Numbered from the stretch's first letter, positions 1-9,159 are shown. The stretch: DNA of 64,000 bases from JAVBME01 sp031552765 (GCA_031552765.1 JAVBME010000008.1:186001-250000); one strand, 5' to 3'. Notes: generated by a model from the sequence alone, not told the origin. Numbers and translations are program-made.

Positions 1-341
1 ACTGCGTTGCCGCCTATGACAAATTCGCCGAAGGATTTTATGACTTCGCCGGCATAACCTTCCAACAGGATAAGTCTGGTCGAAGATACGTTGAGCGCCA
101 GGCGAAACAAGGTAGTGACCAATAACAGCGAAGGGAATACGGAAAATTGCAAAGGTTCCGTATTATATACCGACACCATTACTATCATTAAACCCAAAGT
201 TATATTTGTAGTGAGAAAAAGATCCAGAAGAAACGGCGGCAAAGGTATTATCATCATAATAACTATGGTAATAATACCCAAAGTCAACAGTATATCGCTA
301 TATTTTGTTAACCTGGTCAGCCATGATGGTGTATATTCCAA
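1..341 (-). CDS. flhA: Flagellar export protein FlhA, N-terminal part
   Basis: FlhA is the large inner-membrane subunit of the flagellar type III export gate. Only the first ~113 codons are in the window; the gene runs off the left edge. I translated the minus strand and see the typical N-terminus: a hydrophobic segment, then IIPLPPFLLD, then the conserved TTLFRLALNVSSTRLILLEG and an FGEFVIGGN stretch. No ATG fits. The reading frame is closed by a stop just upstream, and a TTG at 339-341 follows an AAAGGGAG ribosome binding site, so I place the start there. It is the last visible gene of the flagellar operon, 33 bp after flhB. Confidence 0.93.
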   Translation of the reverse strand, partial: MEYTPSWLTRLTKYSDILLTLGIITIVIMMIIPLPPFLLDLFLTTNITLGLMIVMVSVYNTEPLQFSVFPSLLLVTTLFRLALNVSSTRLILLEGYAGEVIKSFGEFVIGGNA

Positions 342-374
342 ATTGTGCGGCTCCCTTTAAGCCCAAGCTTATCA

Positions 375-1511
375 TTAAGCCAACCGGCGTTTTAGTTTGT
401 ATACATAAGCCAATACTTCAGCAACTGCTTGATAAAGTTCATAGGGTATATATTCGCCGATTTCTACTGTCTGATAAATAGCCCGAGCCAGAGTTTTATT
501 CTCAACAATGACCACTTTGTGCTGTGCGGCCAATTCTTTGATTTTCAGGGCAATATGATCCTGCCCTTTAGCCAGCAGCAGAGGCGCCGGCATCTTGTCT
601 TCATATTTTATCGCAATAGCAAAATGCGTAGGGTTGGTAATGACTACGTCCGCCTTGGGCACTTCCTGCATCATACGCCGCATGGCTAATTCACGTTGTT
701 TCTGGCGGATCTTGCCCTTTATCTGCGGATTGCCTTCTGTTTGTTTATATTCTTCTTTTATTTCCTGCTTGGACATTTTGATATTTTGATTATGCGAGTA
801 CCATTGGTAATAATAATCCACAGCGGCAATAATGATCATAACCGCGCAGACCCTGTAACCCAGATCGATAATGAGATTGCCGAAAAACAACATGCTGTTT
901 TGGACGTCGCCGCCAGCCATTGTCGGCAATATATATATCTGCTTTTCAATAAAGGTATAAATATAATAGCCTATGACACAAACTTTTAGCAGTGATTTTA
1001 CCAGGTTTACCAAGGCAGTCTTGGAAAACATGACGCGCGATAAGCCGCTGATAGGGTTGACGCGCGATATATCCGGCATCAAAAGGCCCGGATTGAACAT
1101 AAAGCCCACTTGCGAATAATTTATCGCTATGCCGACAACAGCGATCAAAATCATGAGCGGCATGATTATTTTCAACAGGAATATTATCAAAAACATCGAT
1201 AAACTGTGCATGCTGTCTACGGTAAAAGGGGCGCGCCCAAACTCAGTAAACATATACTTCATGAGGCTTTCCAGTTCATTGATCATATATTGGCCGCGGT
1301 TGCTGAGAAAATAAAAGGCGGCGAGCATTATAAGCGCTGAATTTATTTCAACGCTTTTAACGACCTGGCCCTTGTCGCGGGCTTCCTGTCTGCGCTTTGG
1401 CGTCGCCTCTTCAGTTTTTTCCCCGGCAAACAGCTGTAAATCAAAAGCTAAATAAAAAGCTTCAGCCGCCGAAGATGGATAAAAGTTTGTATATGTTAGC
1501 GAAGAGTTCAC
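375..1511 (-). CDS. flhB: Flagellar export switch protein FlhB
   Basis: FlhB switches the flagellar export apparatus from rod/hook to filament substrates and cleaves itself at an NPTH site. The protein is 378 aa, with four hydrophobic segments and then a cytoplasmic domain carrying ITNPTHFAIAIKYE. The family signature GEKTEEATPKRRQEARDKGQV comes about 29 residues after the start, so the N-terminus is longer than usual. The start is GTG at 1511 with an AAGGTGG ribosome binding site 6 bases upstream, which places the first 50 bp inside fliR. There is no closer start codon in frame, so I accept the overlap. Confidence 0.95.
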   Translation of the reverse strand: MNSSLTYTNFYPSSAAEAFYLAFDLQLFAGEKTEEATPKRRQEARDKGQVVKSVEINSALIMLAAFYFLSNRGQYMINELESLMKYMFTEFGRAPFTVDSMHSLSMFLIIFLLKIIMPLMILIAVVGIAINYSQVGFMFNPGLLMPDISRVNPISGLSRVMFSKTALVNLVKSLLKVCVIGYYIYTFIEKQIYILPTMAGGDVQNSMLFFGNLIIDLGYRVCAVMIIIAAVDYYYQWYSHNQNIKMSKQEIKEEYKQTEGNPQIKGKIRQKQRELAMRRMMQEVPKADVVITNPTHFAIAIKYEDKMPAPLLLAKGQDHIALKIKELAAQHKVVIVENKTLARAIYQTVEIGEYIPYELYQAVAEVLAYVYKLKRRLA

Positions 1512-2247
1512 GGCAGGCCACCTTCAGGATATATATATACGTCGGCAAAACTACGCTTAACATGAAAATACCTACTGCCAGTTTTAAAGGAATGCCTACG
1601 ACAAACACATTCATTTGCGGCATGGTACGTGCCAGCATACCCATCGATATATCCACCAAAAGAGTTGTCATAACTATCGGCATAGCTATTTTTAACGCCA
1701 AGACAAACATATCTGAAACAAGTTTTAATATAAATAAGGCCAGGGAACCATCAAATACAGCTCCATTTATCGGCAGCACCTGAAAGCTGTCGGCAAGGGC
1801 GGAAAAAAACAAATGGTGCATGTCTGTAGCTAAAAACACTATGATGAAAATAACCTGGATAAAGTTGCCCAAAAGAGGGACCTGTGTCCCTGACTGCGGA
1901 TCGAGAACATTTACAATACCAAACCCGATCTGTGTATCGAGCATTTGTCCGGCTACCTGGATGACGGCAAAAAATATTTCCATGACAAGGCCAATGGTAA
2001 CGCCTATAGTCAGTTCGCAAAGTACGGCAAACATGTAGGGCAACAAGGCTGACGGGATATTTACAGTGTATTTTTGCAAAATTACCGGAACGATTATCAA
2101 AGATATGAAGACTGACAGCATTATCTTTACTCGCGGCGGTATATTGCGGCTGCTAAAAATCGGCGCTGTGATAAATATACCGCTGACCCGCGTACAGGCC
2201 AAGATAAAAACGGTAAAATTCTGTTCAAAAAATTGTATCAGGTCCAT
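1462..2247 (-). CDS. fliR: Flagellar export gate protein FliR
   Basis: FliR is a polytopic membrane subunit of the export gate, assembling with FliP and FliQ. It is 261 aa, mostly hydrophobic, and starts MDLIQFFEQNFTVFILACTR; the stretch GFGIVNVLDPQSGTQVPLLG is characteristic of the family. It follows fliQ by 10 bp, and its 3' end overlaps flhB by 50 bp, suggesting translational coupling in the order fliP-fliQ-fliR-flhB-flhA found in most bacteria. Length is normal for the family. Confidence 0.96.
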   Translation of the reverse strand: MDLIQFFEQNFTVFILACTRVSGIFITAPIFSSRNIPPRVKIMLSVFISLIIVPVILQKYTVNIPSALLPYMFAVLCELTIGVTIGLVMEIFFAVIQVAGQMLDTQIGFGIVNVLDPQSGTQVPLLGNFIQVIFIIVFLATDMHHLFFSALADSFQVLPINGAVFDGSLALFILKLVSDMFVLALKIAMPIVMTTLLVDISMGMLARTMPQMNVFVVGIPLKLAVGIFMLSVVLPTYIYILKVACRELFANIYKLLSIFGG

Positions 2248-2257
2248 AAGCGGCTTC

Positions 2258-2527
2258 TCATTTTATCATCATCGGCAACTGTTTGAATATCGTAGATGTA
2301 AAACCAATCAGCATATTCAACATCGTAGAACCGAAAAATACCACCGCCAAAAATACGGCTACTATTTTAGGTATAAAGACAAGCGTCTGCTCCTGTATCT
2401 GCGTCGTAGCTTGGAACACGCTGACCAGTATGCCGACCAGCATGCCAAGCCCCAGCATAGGAGCGGAAACCAGCATTACTGTCATTAAAGCTTCTTTGCC
2501 TATTTGTATGGCAAAATCAGGATTCAT
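2258..2527 (-). CDS. fliQ: Flagellar export gate protein FliQ
   Basis: FliQ is a small two-helix membrane protein of the export gate. This 89-aa product shows two hydrophobic helices separated by the conserved polar loop QATTQIQEQTLVFIPKI, the hallmark of the FliQ/SpaQ family. The start ATG follows an AGGAGAG-type ribosome binding site and sits 11 bp after fliP. Gene order on both sides (fliP, fliR) supports the call. Confidence 0.96.
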   Translation of the reverse strand: MNPDFAIQIGKEALMTVMLVSAPMLGLGMLVGILVSVFQATTQIQEQTLVFIPKIVAVFLAVVFFGSTMLNMLIGFTSTIFKQLPMMIK

Positions 2528-2538
2528 CGCTTTCTCTC

Positions 2539-3315
2539 CTAAACAAAACTGTCAATGAGTGATTTTACTATCAAATGCCAGCCATCGACCAGGACAAACA
2601 AAAGTATTTTGAACGGCAGGGAAATCATCGCCGGCGGCAGCATCATCATGCCCATAGACATCAATGTACTTGCCACAACCATATCGATGACGATAAAAGG
2701 TATATAAATCAAAAAACCGATTTGAAAGGCGGTTTTTAATTCGCTGATCATAAAAGCCGGTATCAGTGTGAGAGTAGGCACCTGTTCCTGGCTTTCCGGA
2801 CGTTTGTCCTCAGAAACATTTACAAACAGAGCAAGGTCGTTTTCCCTCGTCTGCTTGAACATAAAGGTACGTATGGGAACTATGGCAGTGGAAAAAGCCT
2901 CTTCCTGGCTAATATTGCCTGCAAAATAAGGTTGCAGGGCCTTGTTATTTATTTCCGACAAATACGGGCTCATAGTAAAAAATGTCAAAAAAAGCGCCAA
3001 ACTCATAAGTACCTGATTTGGCGGCATTTGTTGAGTACCAAGAGCGTTTCTTACAAAACTCAGTACTACGACTATTCTGGTAAATGACGTTACCATAATA
3101 ATTATTGCCGGCGCCAAAGTAAGTACGGTAAGAGCAAATAATATCTGAAGGCTCACAGACAGATCCGCCGGATTGCTTGCCTGGTCTATGCCTATATTTA
3201 TGTTAGGCACAGGAAAAAGCGGCGCAGCACATGATAAACTAGAGCAAAAGGAAAATGATATTATACAGACAAATAACAGGGACCAAGTGGTTTTAGCTAT
3301 AAGTTTTTTCATCAT
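2539..3315 (-). CDS. fliP: Flagellar export gate protein FliP
   Basis: FliP forms the core channel of the export gate with FliQ and FliR. It is 258 aa: a cleavable-looking signal sequence over about residues 1-30 (MMKKLIAK, then a hydrophobic run ending near SCAAP), a first membrane helix, the conserved GTQQMPPNQVLMSLALFLTF, a periplasmic loop, and a C-terminal pair of hydrophobic helices. The first codons overlap the 3' end of fliO by 4 bp, so the two are translationally coupled. Either of the two initial methionines could be used. Confidence 0.97.
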   Translation of the reverse strand: MMKKLIAKTTWSLLFVCIISFSFCSSLSCAAPLFPVPNINIGIDQASNPADLSVSLQILFALTVLTLAPAIIIMVTSFTRIVVVLSFVRNALGTQQMPPNQVLMSLALFLTFFTMSPYLSEINNKALQPYFAGNISQEEAFSTAIVPIRTFMFKQTRENDLALFVNVSEDKRPESQEQVPTLTLIPAFMISELKTAFQIGFLIYIPFIVIDMVVASTLMSMGMMMLPPAMISLPFKILLFVLVDGWHLIVKSLIDSFV

Positions 3316-3854
3316 TTTCGGACGTCTCCCCTGCTAGCGCCCGGCAGTTTCCGCAAAACAGGTCCTATTTTTTGCTGAAAATCCTCCAGCGACTGTTTTT
3401 GAGATTGAAACAATGCTGTATCTTTGTGTTTTTTTTGCAAATCAGTTTTTATTTTTTCAATATCGTCTGCTTCCGATATTTCTTTGACCAGGGAAATGTT
3501 CTGGTCGGTAACGCCCAAAACAAGCACCGAATGCAAAACCTCCACAAAAACGAGGCTTTTATTTTGTCCTAACGGTAAAATCCCCAGGATACTTTTGGCA
3601 TTTAACGCCCCCTGCATGCCTAGTTTGCTGCCAAGATATTTGGATACAAAGTAAGCAGCCGCCAATACACACAAAAATACTGCGACAAGGCTAATAATAT
3701 ACAAAAAAGTGGATGCTGTGCTGGCTGCATTGGTTACAACCGGCTCTTTGTATTCAAGGTAACCTGACTCTTTAGCGTCGTTTGCCGCAGCAAAAAGCAA
3801 GCCTGGTAATGTCCAAAAACCTACCGAGATTAAACAGGTTTTTGCCCACATCAT
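3312..3854 (-). CDS. fliO: Flagellar assembly protein FliO (FliO/FliZ family)
   Basis: FliO helps the export gate protein FliP assemble. This 180-aa product has an N-terminal signal-like hydrophobic segment, a short periplasmic stretch, a membrane helix at about residues 49-70, and then the family motif LGILPLGQNKSLVFVEVLHSVLVLGV. It lies between cheY and fliP, its usual place in Firmicutes (fliZ in Bacillus). It is 2 bp from cheY and overlaps fliP by 4 bp. Sequence conservation in this family is weak, so the call leans partly on position. Confidence 0.92.
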   Translation of the reverse strand: MMWAKTCLISVGFWTLPGLLFAAANDAKESGYLEYKEPVVTNAASTASTFLYIISLVAVFLCVLAAAYFVSKYLGSKLGMQGALNAKSILGILPLGQNKSLVFVEVLHSVLVLGVTDQNISLVKEISEADDIEKIKTDLQKKHKDTALFQSQKQSLEDFQQKIGPVLRKLPGASRGDVRK

Positions 3855-3856
3855 GA

Positions 3857-4219
3857 TTAACCCAGTGCTTTACGCATCGCCTCGACAACTCGGTCCGGTT
3901 GGAAAGGTTTTACTATAAAGTCCTTGGCTCCAGCCTGTATTGCTTCTATAACCATCGCTTGCTGGCCCATAGCGCTGCACATGATGATTTTTGCCGCCGG
4001 ATCGTTCTTTTTGATTTCTTTTACAGCAGTTATGCCGTCCATTTCAGGCATGGTTATATCCATAGTAGTAAGTTCCGGTTTAAGTTCGCTGTATTTTTCT
4101 ACGGCTTCTTGTCCGTTAGCCGCTTCCCCAACAACCTCAAAACCATTTTTATTGAGAATGTCTTTAATCATCATCCGCATAAAAGCAGCATCATCAACAA
4201 CTAATACCCTCGTAGCCAT
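3857..4219 (-). CDS. cheY: Chemotaxis response regulator CheY
   Basis: This is a stand-alone receiver domain of 120 aa that, once phosphorylated by CheA, acts on the flagellar motor switch. Visible key residues are the acidic pair in VLVVDDAAF, the phospho-acceptor Asp in LTTMDITMPEMDG, the Ser in IIMCSAMGQQAMV and the Lys in FIVKPFQPD. Two start codons are in frame; the ATG at 4219 is 8 bases from AAGGAG, whereas the upstream ATG is only 2 bases away, so I choose 4219. It sits between fliY and fliO, the usual Firmicute place, so its partner is FliY/FliM encoded just upstream. Confidence 0.97.
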   Translation of the reverse strand: MATRVLVVDDAAFMRMMIKDILNKNGFEVVGEAANGQEAVEKYSELKPELTTMDITMPEMDGITAVKEIKKNDPAAKIIMCSAMGQQAMVIEAIQAGAKDFIVKPFQPDRVVEAMRKALG

Positions 4220-4255
4220 TAACATTTCTCCTTTATTTAAAATATATTAGAAAAC

Positions 4256-5416
4256 TTATTGAAGGTTATTTATCCTATCGATAGGACTTACGATCTCAGT
4301 TATGCGTACGCCGAAGTTTTCATCTATGACAACGACTTCGCCTTTGGCAATTAATTTGGTATTTACAAAAATATCTACTGGTTCGCCTGCGAGTTTGTCG
4401 AGTTCCATGACCGAACCCGGTCCTAGATCCAGTATCTCGCGTATAAGTTTTTTCGTTCTTCCCAGTTCTACCGTGATTTGCAAGGGAACATCCATCAAAA
4501 GCCCTATGTTGCTGTCCAGCATCGGATGCTGCTGCTGGCTGAGCGGAGCAAATTGCACTTGTTGTACAGGTACATTAGATGCGATATGCCCACTGGACGG
4601 CGGCGGCACATAGGCCGGTTGCGCAAAAGAAGCGGCCGGCATCGGCGCTGCTTGCGGCATAGGCGGCGGCGATACCGCTACTGCGGGCGCAGGCGCTGGG
4701 GCAGATGGAGCCGGCGCGGGCGCCGGTTCTGGTTTTAAAAGATTGCTCACGAGTTCTTTAGCTCCCGCTAAAGATATTATCTGCATTATTTCAGAGTCGA
4801 TAAGGTTGCCGACTTCCATCCGGAAGGCTACCTTGACAACCGGGTCCGGTGTGGCCGCAGTCACTTCGGCCAGGTTCTTGTCATCGGCAAAGTTTACCAG
4901 GGAAACTTTTGGCGGCGCTATGTCTATCTTCTTTTTAAACATCGTAGACATTGATGTAGCGGTCGCGCCCATCATTTGGTTCATCGCTTCGGATACGGCG
5001 CTCATATAAAGTTCCGATAGTTCTGACGGCGGGTTTGTCCCCTCTCCGCCCATCATCAGATCGGCTATTATAAGAGCGTCCTGCTCTTTTATCGCTAAAA
5101 GGTTTACGCCCTCAAGGCCAGTCGTGTAGCCTACCTCAATGACAAGATAAGGCAAGGGATACTCCTGTTTTATGGAAGCAAGGTTCGCTAGAGCAACTTG
5201 AGGCGTCGTTATGTTGACTTTGTTGTTCAAAAGGATGGATAGCGTTGTGGCCGCACTCCCCATGGAAATGTTGCCTATTTCACCGATCGCGTCCTTTTCT
5301 ATATCAGTCAATTCTTCTGCGTTGTTTGCGCTGCTTGCCTCGCTCGCTGCCGGCGCGCCAGAATCGGAATTTAATAGGGCGTTGATTTCTTCTTGCGACA
5401 ACAAGCCGTCATTCAT
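4256..5416 (-). CDS. fliY: Flagellar motor switch phosphatase FliY (CheC-CheC-FliN)
   Basis: FliY is the Firmicute C-ring protein that fuses a CheY-P phosphatase to a FliN domain. The N-terminus GLLSQEEINALL is the CheY-P binding motif. Two CheC-type active-site motifs are intact (DAIGEIGNISMGSA near 45-57 and SAVSEAMNQMMGAT near 140-152). A proline/alanine-rich linker (about 230-280) leads to a C-terminal FliN/SpoA domain ending GVRITEIVSPIDRI. The start is read as ATG at 5416, 9 bases from AAGGAG; an ATG three codons earlier abuts that site. It overlaps the end of fliM by 8 bp. Confidence 0.96.
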   Translation of the reverse strand: MNDGLLSQEEINALLNSDSGAPAASEASSANNAEELTDIEKDAIGEIGNISMGSAATTLSILLNNKVNITTPQVALANLASIKQEYPLPYLVIEVGYTTGLEGVNLLAIKEQDALIIADLMMGGEGTNPPSELSELYMSAVSEAMNQMMGATATSMSTMFKKKIDIAPPKVSLVNFADDKNLAEVTAATPDPVVKVAFRMEVGNLIDSEIMQIISLAGAKELVSNLLKPEPAPAPAPSAPAPAPAVAVSPPPMPQAAPMPAASFAQPAYVPPPSSGHIASNVPVQQVQFAPLSQQQHPMLDSNIGLLMDVPLQITVELGRTKKLIREILDLGPGSVMELDKLAGEPVDIFVNTKLIAKGEVVVIDENFGVRITEIVSPIDRINNLQ

Positions 5417-6410
5417 CACAGTCATCTCCTTTATTGGTACACGTCCCGGTTATTTGCACTGCCAAACGTTTTCCTGATAAACCCGGCCGGCATCTAAACT
5501 TTTCTTTTTGCCCGACAACCACTCGCAAGTCACCCGAATATTTTGAATCCAATGGCAAGACATCTCCTACCATCATATTCATAAGCTCATACACATTTAT
5601 GCTGGTCTTTCCTAAGAGCACGCTTATCGGGATCGGCGTGCGGATAAGGTTGCTTTGTAAAACGCTGTTTTCTATAGCGCCCTTTTTAGTAGCGGAAGCC
5701 GCCACCCAGAAAGTAGTAGTAAGTTTGCTCATTATAGGTTCAAGGACAAGATACGGTATGCAAAGAGTTATAAGTCCTTCTACATTCATGATCTTAGCTT
5801 GCAGCGTTATAATGACCACCATATCGTTCGGAGGTACGACCTGTGTAAATTGTGGGTTGCTCTCAAGCACTTCCAGTCGGGGATTTATTTCCACTACCTG
5901 CTTCCAGGCTTCCTTGAGCTGTTCAAGCGCTTTGTCGATGACCCTGCTTACTATCGCCTCTTCGATATCGGTAAGGGAGCGGGCTTTTGGCGTTGAGCCG
6001 CCTACGCCGCCGAATAACCGGTCTATTATCGCAAATACAAGTGCTGGATTTATCTCGAAAACCGCATTGCCTTTCAATGGCGACATTTGGAAAATACTGA
6101 TAACGCTGGGGCTTGGCAGTGAACGGATAAACTCTTCATAAGTCAGCTGATCGACCGACGCCACTTCGACATTTATCATTGTGCGAAGATGGGCCGAAAG
6201 GTATGTATTGAGCAGCCTGGCGAAATTTTCATGTATCATGTAAAGAGTACGTATTTGGTCTTTGGAAAATTTATCAGGCCGTTTAAAATCATAAATCTTT
6301 ACTTTTTTCTGTTCTTGTTCCGATTTTATCTCTTCAGCTGAAACCGTGCCCGTTGAAAGCGCCGATAACAGCTCGTCAATCTCGGATTGCGAAAGTACAT
6401 CTCCAGCCAA
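5409..6410 (-). CDS. fliM: Flagellar motor switch protein FliM
   Basis: FliM is the middle C-ring protein linking FliG to FliN/FliY and receiving CheY-P. The 333-aa product begins with the CheY-P binding peptide LSQSEIDELLSAL, followed by DFKRPDKFSKDQIRTLYMIHENFARLL and the central domain with LFGGVGG; the C-terminal SpoA domain starts near PISVLLGKTSINVYELM. It is followed by fliY with an 8-bp overlap and preceded by fliL, so stoichiometric production with FliY is expected. Confidence 0.97.
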   Translation of the reverse strand: MAGDVLSQSEIDELLSALSTGTVSAEEIKSEQEQKKVKIYDFKRPDKFSKDQIRTLYMIHENFARLLNTYLSAHLRTMINVEVASVDQLTYEEFIRSLPSPSVISIFQMSPLKGNAVFEINPALVFAIIDRLFGGVGGSTPKARSLTDIEEAIVSRVIDKALEQLKEAWKQVVEINPRLEVLESNPQFTQVVPPNDMVVIITLQAKIMNVEGLITLCIPYLVLEPIMSKLTTTFWVAASATKKGAIENSVLQSNLIRTPIPISVLLGKTSINVYELMNMMVGDVLPLDSKYSGDLRVVVGQKEKFRCRPGLSGKRLAVQITGTCTNKGDDCDE

Positions 6411-6453
6411 CCGTGCTCCTCCTTTCTTTACAATCGATCATCGCAAGGAGCTT

Positions 6454-6945
6454 TTATTGTACAACAAGATTTGTTATGAATATATCCATTACCCGTTCGC
6501 CGCCCATAGACTCGTTTATATTCTTTTTGATGGCGGCTTTGAGTTCGTCCTGCTTATCAGGTAGGAATGCATCGATTTTCTGTGCGCGCAGGAATTTTAT
6601 AACAGTATCATTGATTTTTATTTCATCTTGCGGTGTGATCCCCATTGTCTTGCCGTCAGCCAATTTGGTAGGCTCCACCTCAAGCGTCATGACGATTTTC
6701 AGATAGCGGCCGCTGACGCCGCCAATATTCACTATGACGCCTTCCTTCGGATCGCCTATCTTCAAGAATACCCCCGGCTCACGCTTTACCACAACAGTAG
6801 TAGGCCTGTCGCCGGCTATTTTCGCGGCGACAAAAAATGATATGGCGCCTGCAAGGACTATTCCTAAAACTATAAGTGCAATAATCATTATCATAGATGA
6901 TTTTGGTTTAGATTTTTTTTCTTCGACAACTTTTTCGTCCGCCAA
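6454..6945 (-). CDS. fliL: Flagellar basal body-associated protein FliL
   Basis: FliL is a single-pass membrane protein that stabilises the stator near the basal body. From the TTG at 6945 the product is 163 aa: a charged cytoplasmic start (ADEKVVEEKKSKPKSS), one membrane helix (MIMIIALIVLGIVLAGAIS), and a periplasmic domain ending MDIFITNLVVQ. I choose the TTG because AAGGCGGTG lies 6 bases upstream; an ATG 33 bp earlier lacks a good site. The 187-bp gap to flbD carries a candidate promoter, so fliL may open a sub-transcript. Confidence 0.92.
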   Translation of the reverse strand: MADEKVVEEKKSKPKSSMIMIIALIVLGIVLAGAISFFVAAKIAGDRPTTVVVKREPGVFLKIGDPKEGVIVNIGGVSGRYLKIVMTLEVEPTKLADGKTMGITPQDEIKINDTVIKFLRAQKIDAFLPDKQDELKAAIKKNINESMGGERVMDIFITNLVVQ

Positions 6946-7081
6946 GATACACACCGCCTTATTTAGTATATATTTCATATATTCCGTATTAAGATTTATT
7001 CTTAAGTAGAAAACTATAAAATTCTCATATCTATTCTACGGATAATGCAAGAAATCCTGCTAAAATGACAAATTTATTAAT

Positions 7082-7111
7082 ATTTTACTGTCATTATTTG
7101 CTCTATGTCAA
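7082..7111 (-). promoter_or_regulatory. Candidate internal sigma-A-type promoter before fliL
   Basis: On the minus strand, TTGACA at 7106-7111 is followed after 18 bases by TAAAAT at 7082-7087. It lies between flbD and fliL and would allow fliL-fliM-fliY-cheY and the export genes to be transcribed apart from the hook genes. It is inferred from sequence only; spacing is one base longer than optimal. Confidence 0.5.
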
Positions 7112-7132
7112 CAAAAATCAGGCTTTTTATTG

Positions 7133-7327
7133 TCAGCGTATAAACTTGCCCAGTTCCCGTCTGTATTCTATAACTTTGCGGACTATCTCTTTAGATCCTT
7201 CTTCAACGATTATTTTTTTGCCGTTGACCAGTGTTATCACTGTATCCGGCGTTTCTTCTATAGTTTCTATAAGTTCGGCGTTCAAAATTATTTCATCTTT
7301 TGACTGAAATTTTCTCAATGTGATCAT
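7133..7327 (-). CDS. flbD: FlbD/SwrD family flagellar protein
   Basis: This is a small conserved protein (64 aa from the ATG at 7327) of the FlbD/SwrD family, found after flgE in Firmicute flagellar operons and linked to motor torque and swarming in Bacillus. The core MITLRKF...INAELIETIEETPDTVITLVNGKKIIVEE matches the family, where the start is normally MI-x-L. The upstream frame begins five codons earlier (MRCHT), but that does not fit the family start. It contains no membrane segment. Confidence 0.88.
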   Translation of the reverse strand: MITLRKFQSKDEIILNAELIETIEETPDTVITLVNGKKIIVEEGSKEIVRKVIEYRRELGKFIR

Positions 7328-7401
7328 AGTATGGCACCTCATTTTTATATTGTCAGTGTAAAAACCATATGGGGAGGCAGTTATGCCTCCCCCGGTCTAA
7401 A

Positions 7402-9069
7402 CTAACGCTTAAGGCTCATTAGCTCCTGGAGCATTTCGTCCGATGTGGTGATAGTACGCGAGTTCGCCTGGAAGCCGCGCTGGGTGACTATCATGTTGGT
7501 AAACTCTTCTGCCAGGTCGACGTTGGCCATTTCCAGCACGCCCGCCTGCATGGTGCCGCGACCGCCGGTACCGGCCGTGCCGATCTGCGGCGTGCCGGAG
7601 TTGTTGGACTCGCGGAAGGTAGTGTTGCCGGCCCGCTCAAGGCCGGCCTGGTTGACAAAAATAGCTGTAGCTAGTTGGCCCAGCGCTAAACGTTCGCCAT
7701 TGGAGAACAGGCCGATGATGACGCCCTTGTCATCTACGCTCTTGTCATTCAAAACACCGGCCGCATAACCGTCGGCATCTACCAGCAAGGTAGAGTCGCC
7801 GGAATACTGCCTGAGAGTATCGTATGTCTGATTTACCGAAACAAGCGCCGCTCCGCCCAATGGCTGGAAGACCAGCGGATTGTTGGTGCCCAACGGAGTA
7901 GGCGGCCAAGTGCTTACACCGTTACCATTATTTGCCAACGCGCCATTGCCGCCTGCTCTGATATCCACTACAGACGCGGCATCAAAACTATAGGTACTGC
8001 CATCAGTTAAAGTGATGGTCGGCAAAGCAAAGCTGCCGACGGAATTATAGGTTGTACTGCCTACCGCCTTGCCGTTTTCCAAAAACTCTACTTTCCATAC
8101 TGCATCCTTGGTACCGTCGTAGCTCGTGGTACAAGTAGCTTTTACGCCGATAGCCCTGGTTACGCCGTTTTGATCGACAAAATTTATCGCGCTTGTGACC
8201 GGCGTATCTGTAGTTTTACCTTGTGAATTTAGATTCAGGGCATTATTCGGGTATGCGCCGCCAAACACGCCGGTTATGACATAAGGCGGTCCGCCCGCCA
8301 CAAGACTACCGGCAGCAGTGACATCTTCCACACTGGAGAAGACGCCGTTGTTATCAAATGTTACCTGTTTGACATTGCCTGTCACACTGCCTGTAACCGC
8401 ATCGGTGACAGAGGTGTAAACCAGCCAGGTATTATTGGCGATTTTAGTATAAGTGGATGTGCCGACATGCGCGTTGCCCAGAGAATCATATACTTTATCC
8501 GAGTTTACGACCGCCCCGCCCATCGGAAGGTCAGCCTGTATCTGTCCGGTATTCACTATAGTGGTACTCGGTTTGGCCGGCATAGAGGCCGCGGTCGGTA
8601 TCACTATAGGAGCGATAGGAGTAGCAGTGTTGATGTTGCCGTTAGCGTCGGCCTGCCAGCCGACTACTTTTAGTCCGGAGCCAGTCTGGACCATGTTGCC
8701 TTCTTTGTCAAAGTCGAAGTTGCCGGCGCGGGTATAGAACTGCTGGGCGCCGTCGCGGACGATGAAAAAGCCGTTATTGTTTATGGCCAGGTCGGTTACT
8801 TTGTTGGTGGTCTGGAAACTGGTCGGGGTGAACATGATGTCGATAGCCGATACTTTCATGCCCAGGCCGATCTGCTTGGCGTTGGTACCGCCAAGGTTGG
8901 CGCTGGGTCCGGAAGCGCCTTGCATGGTCTGGCTGAGGGTGTCGGCAAATACCGTCCTGCTGCCTTTATAGCCAATGGTATTGACATTGGCGATGTTGTT
9001 ACTCAGTACGTCCATACGTGTCTGATGATTGCTCAGACCGGACACACCGGTATAAAGTGAACGCATCAT
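7402..9069 (-). CDS. flgE: Flagellar hook protein FlgE
   Basis: FlgE polymerises into the hook joining rod and filament. The 555-aa product has the N-terminal axial motif SGLSNHQTRMDVLSNNIANVNTIGYKG, the basal-body LAINNNGFFIVRDG region, a long variable central part (about 150-430), and the C-terminal axial helix ELMSLKR preceded by QRGFQANSRTITTSDEML. It is longer than the ~400-aa enterobacterial hook protein because of the larger surface domain. The ribosome binding site AGGAGG lies 11 bases before the first of two ATGs. Confidence 0.97.
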   Translation of the reverse strand: MMRSLYTGVSGLSNHQTRMDVLSNNIANVNTIGYKGSRTVFADTLSQTMQGASGPSANLGGTNAKQIGLGMKVSAIDIMFTPTSFQTTNKVTDLAINNNGFFIVRDGAQQFYTRAGNFDFDKEGNMVQTGSGLKVVGWQADANGNINTATPIAPIVIPTAASMPAKPSTTIVNTGQIQADLPMGGAVVNSDKVYDSLGNAHVGTSTYTKIANNTWLVYTSVTDAVTGSVTGNVKQVTFDNNGVFSSVEDVTAAGSLVAGGPPYVITGVFGGAYPNNALNLNSQGKTTDTPVTSAINFVDQNGVTRAIGVKATCTTSYDGTKDAVWKVEFLENGKAVGSTTYNSVGSFALPTITLTDGSTYSFDAASVVDIRAGGNGALANNGNGVSTWPPTPLGTNNPLVFQPLGGAALVSVNQTYDTLRQYSGDSTLLVDADGYAAGVLNDKSVDDKGVIIGLFSNGERLALGQLATAIFVNQAGLERAGNTTFRESNNSGTPQIGTAGTGGRGTMQAGVLEMANVDLAEEFTNMIVTQRGFQANSRTITTSDEMLQELMSLKR

Positions 9070-9159
9070 AATGGAAAAACCTCCTAAAATTGGAGCGCCT
9101 GGGCTTTAACTGCAAGCATTCGGCTTGCGGTCCTGAGCTTCCTCATCATGAGGTCCGGC

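Noticed and set aside
9070..9159. GCAAGC/GCTTGC hairpin between flgE and the TIGR02530-type gene
   Set aside because: The stem is real (about 9115-9131) but short, with no T run, inside one operon; no regulatory role can be supported.
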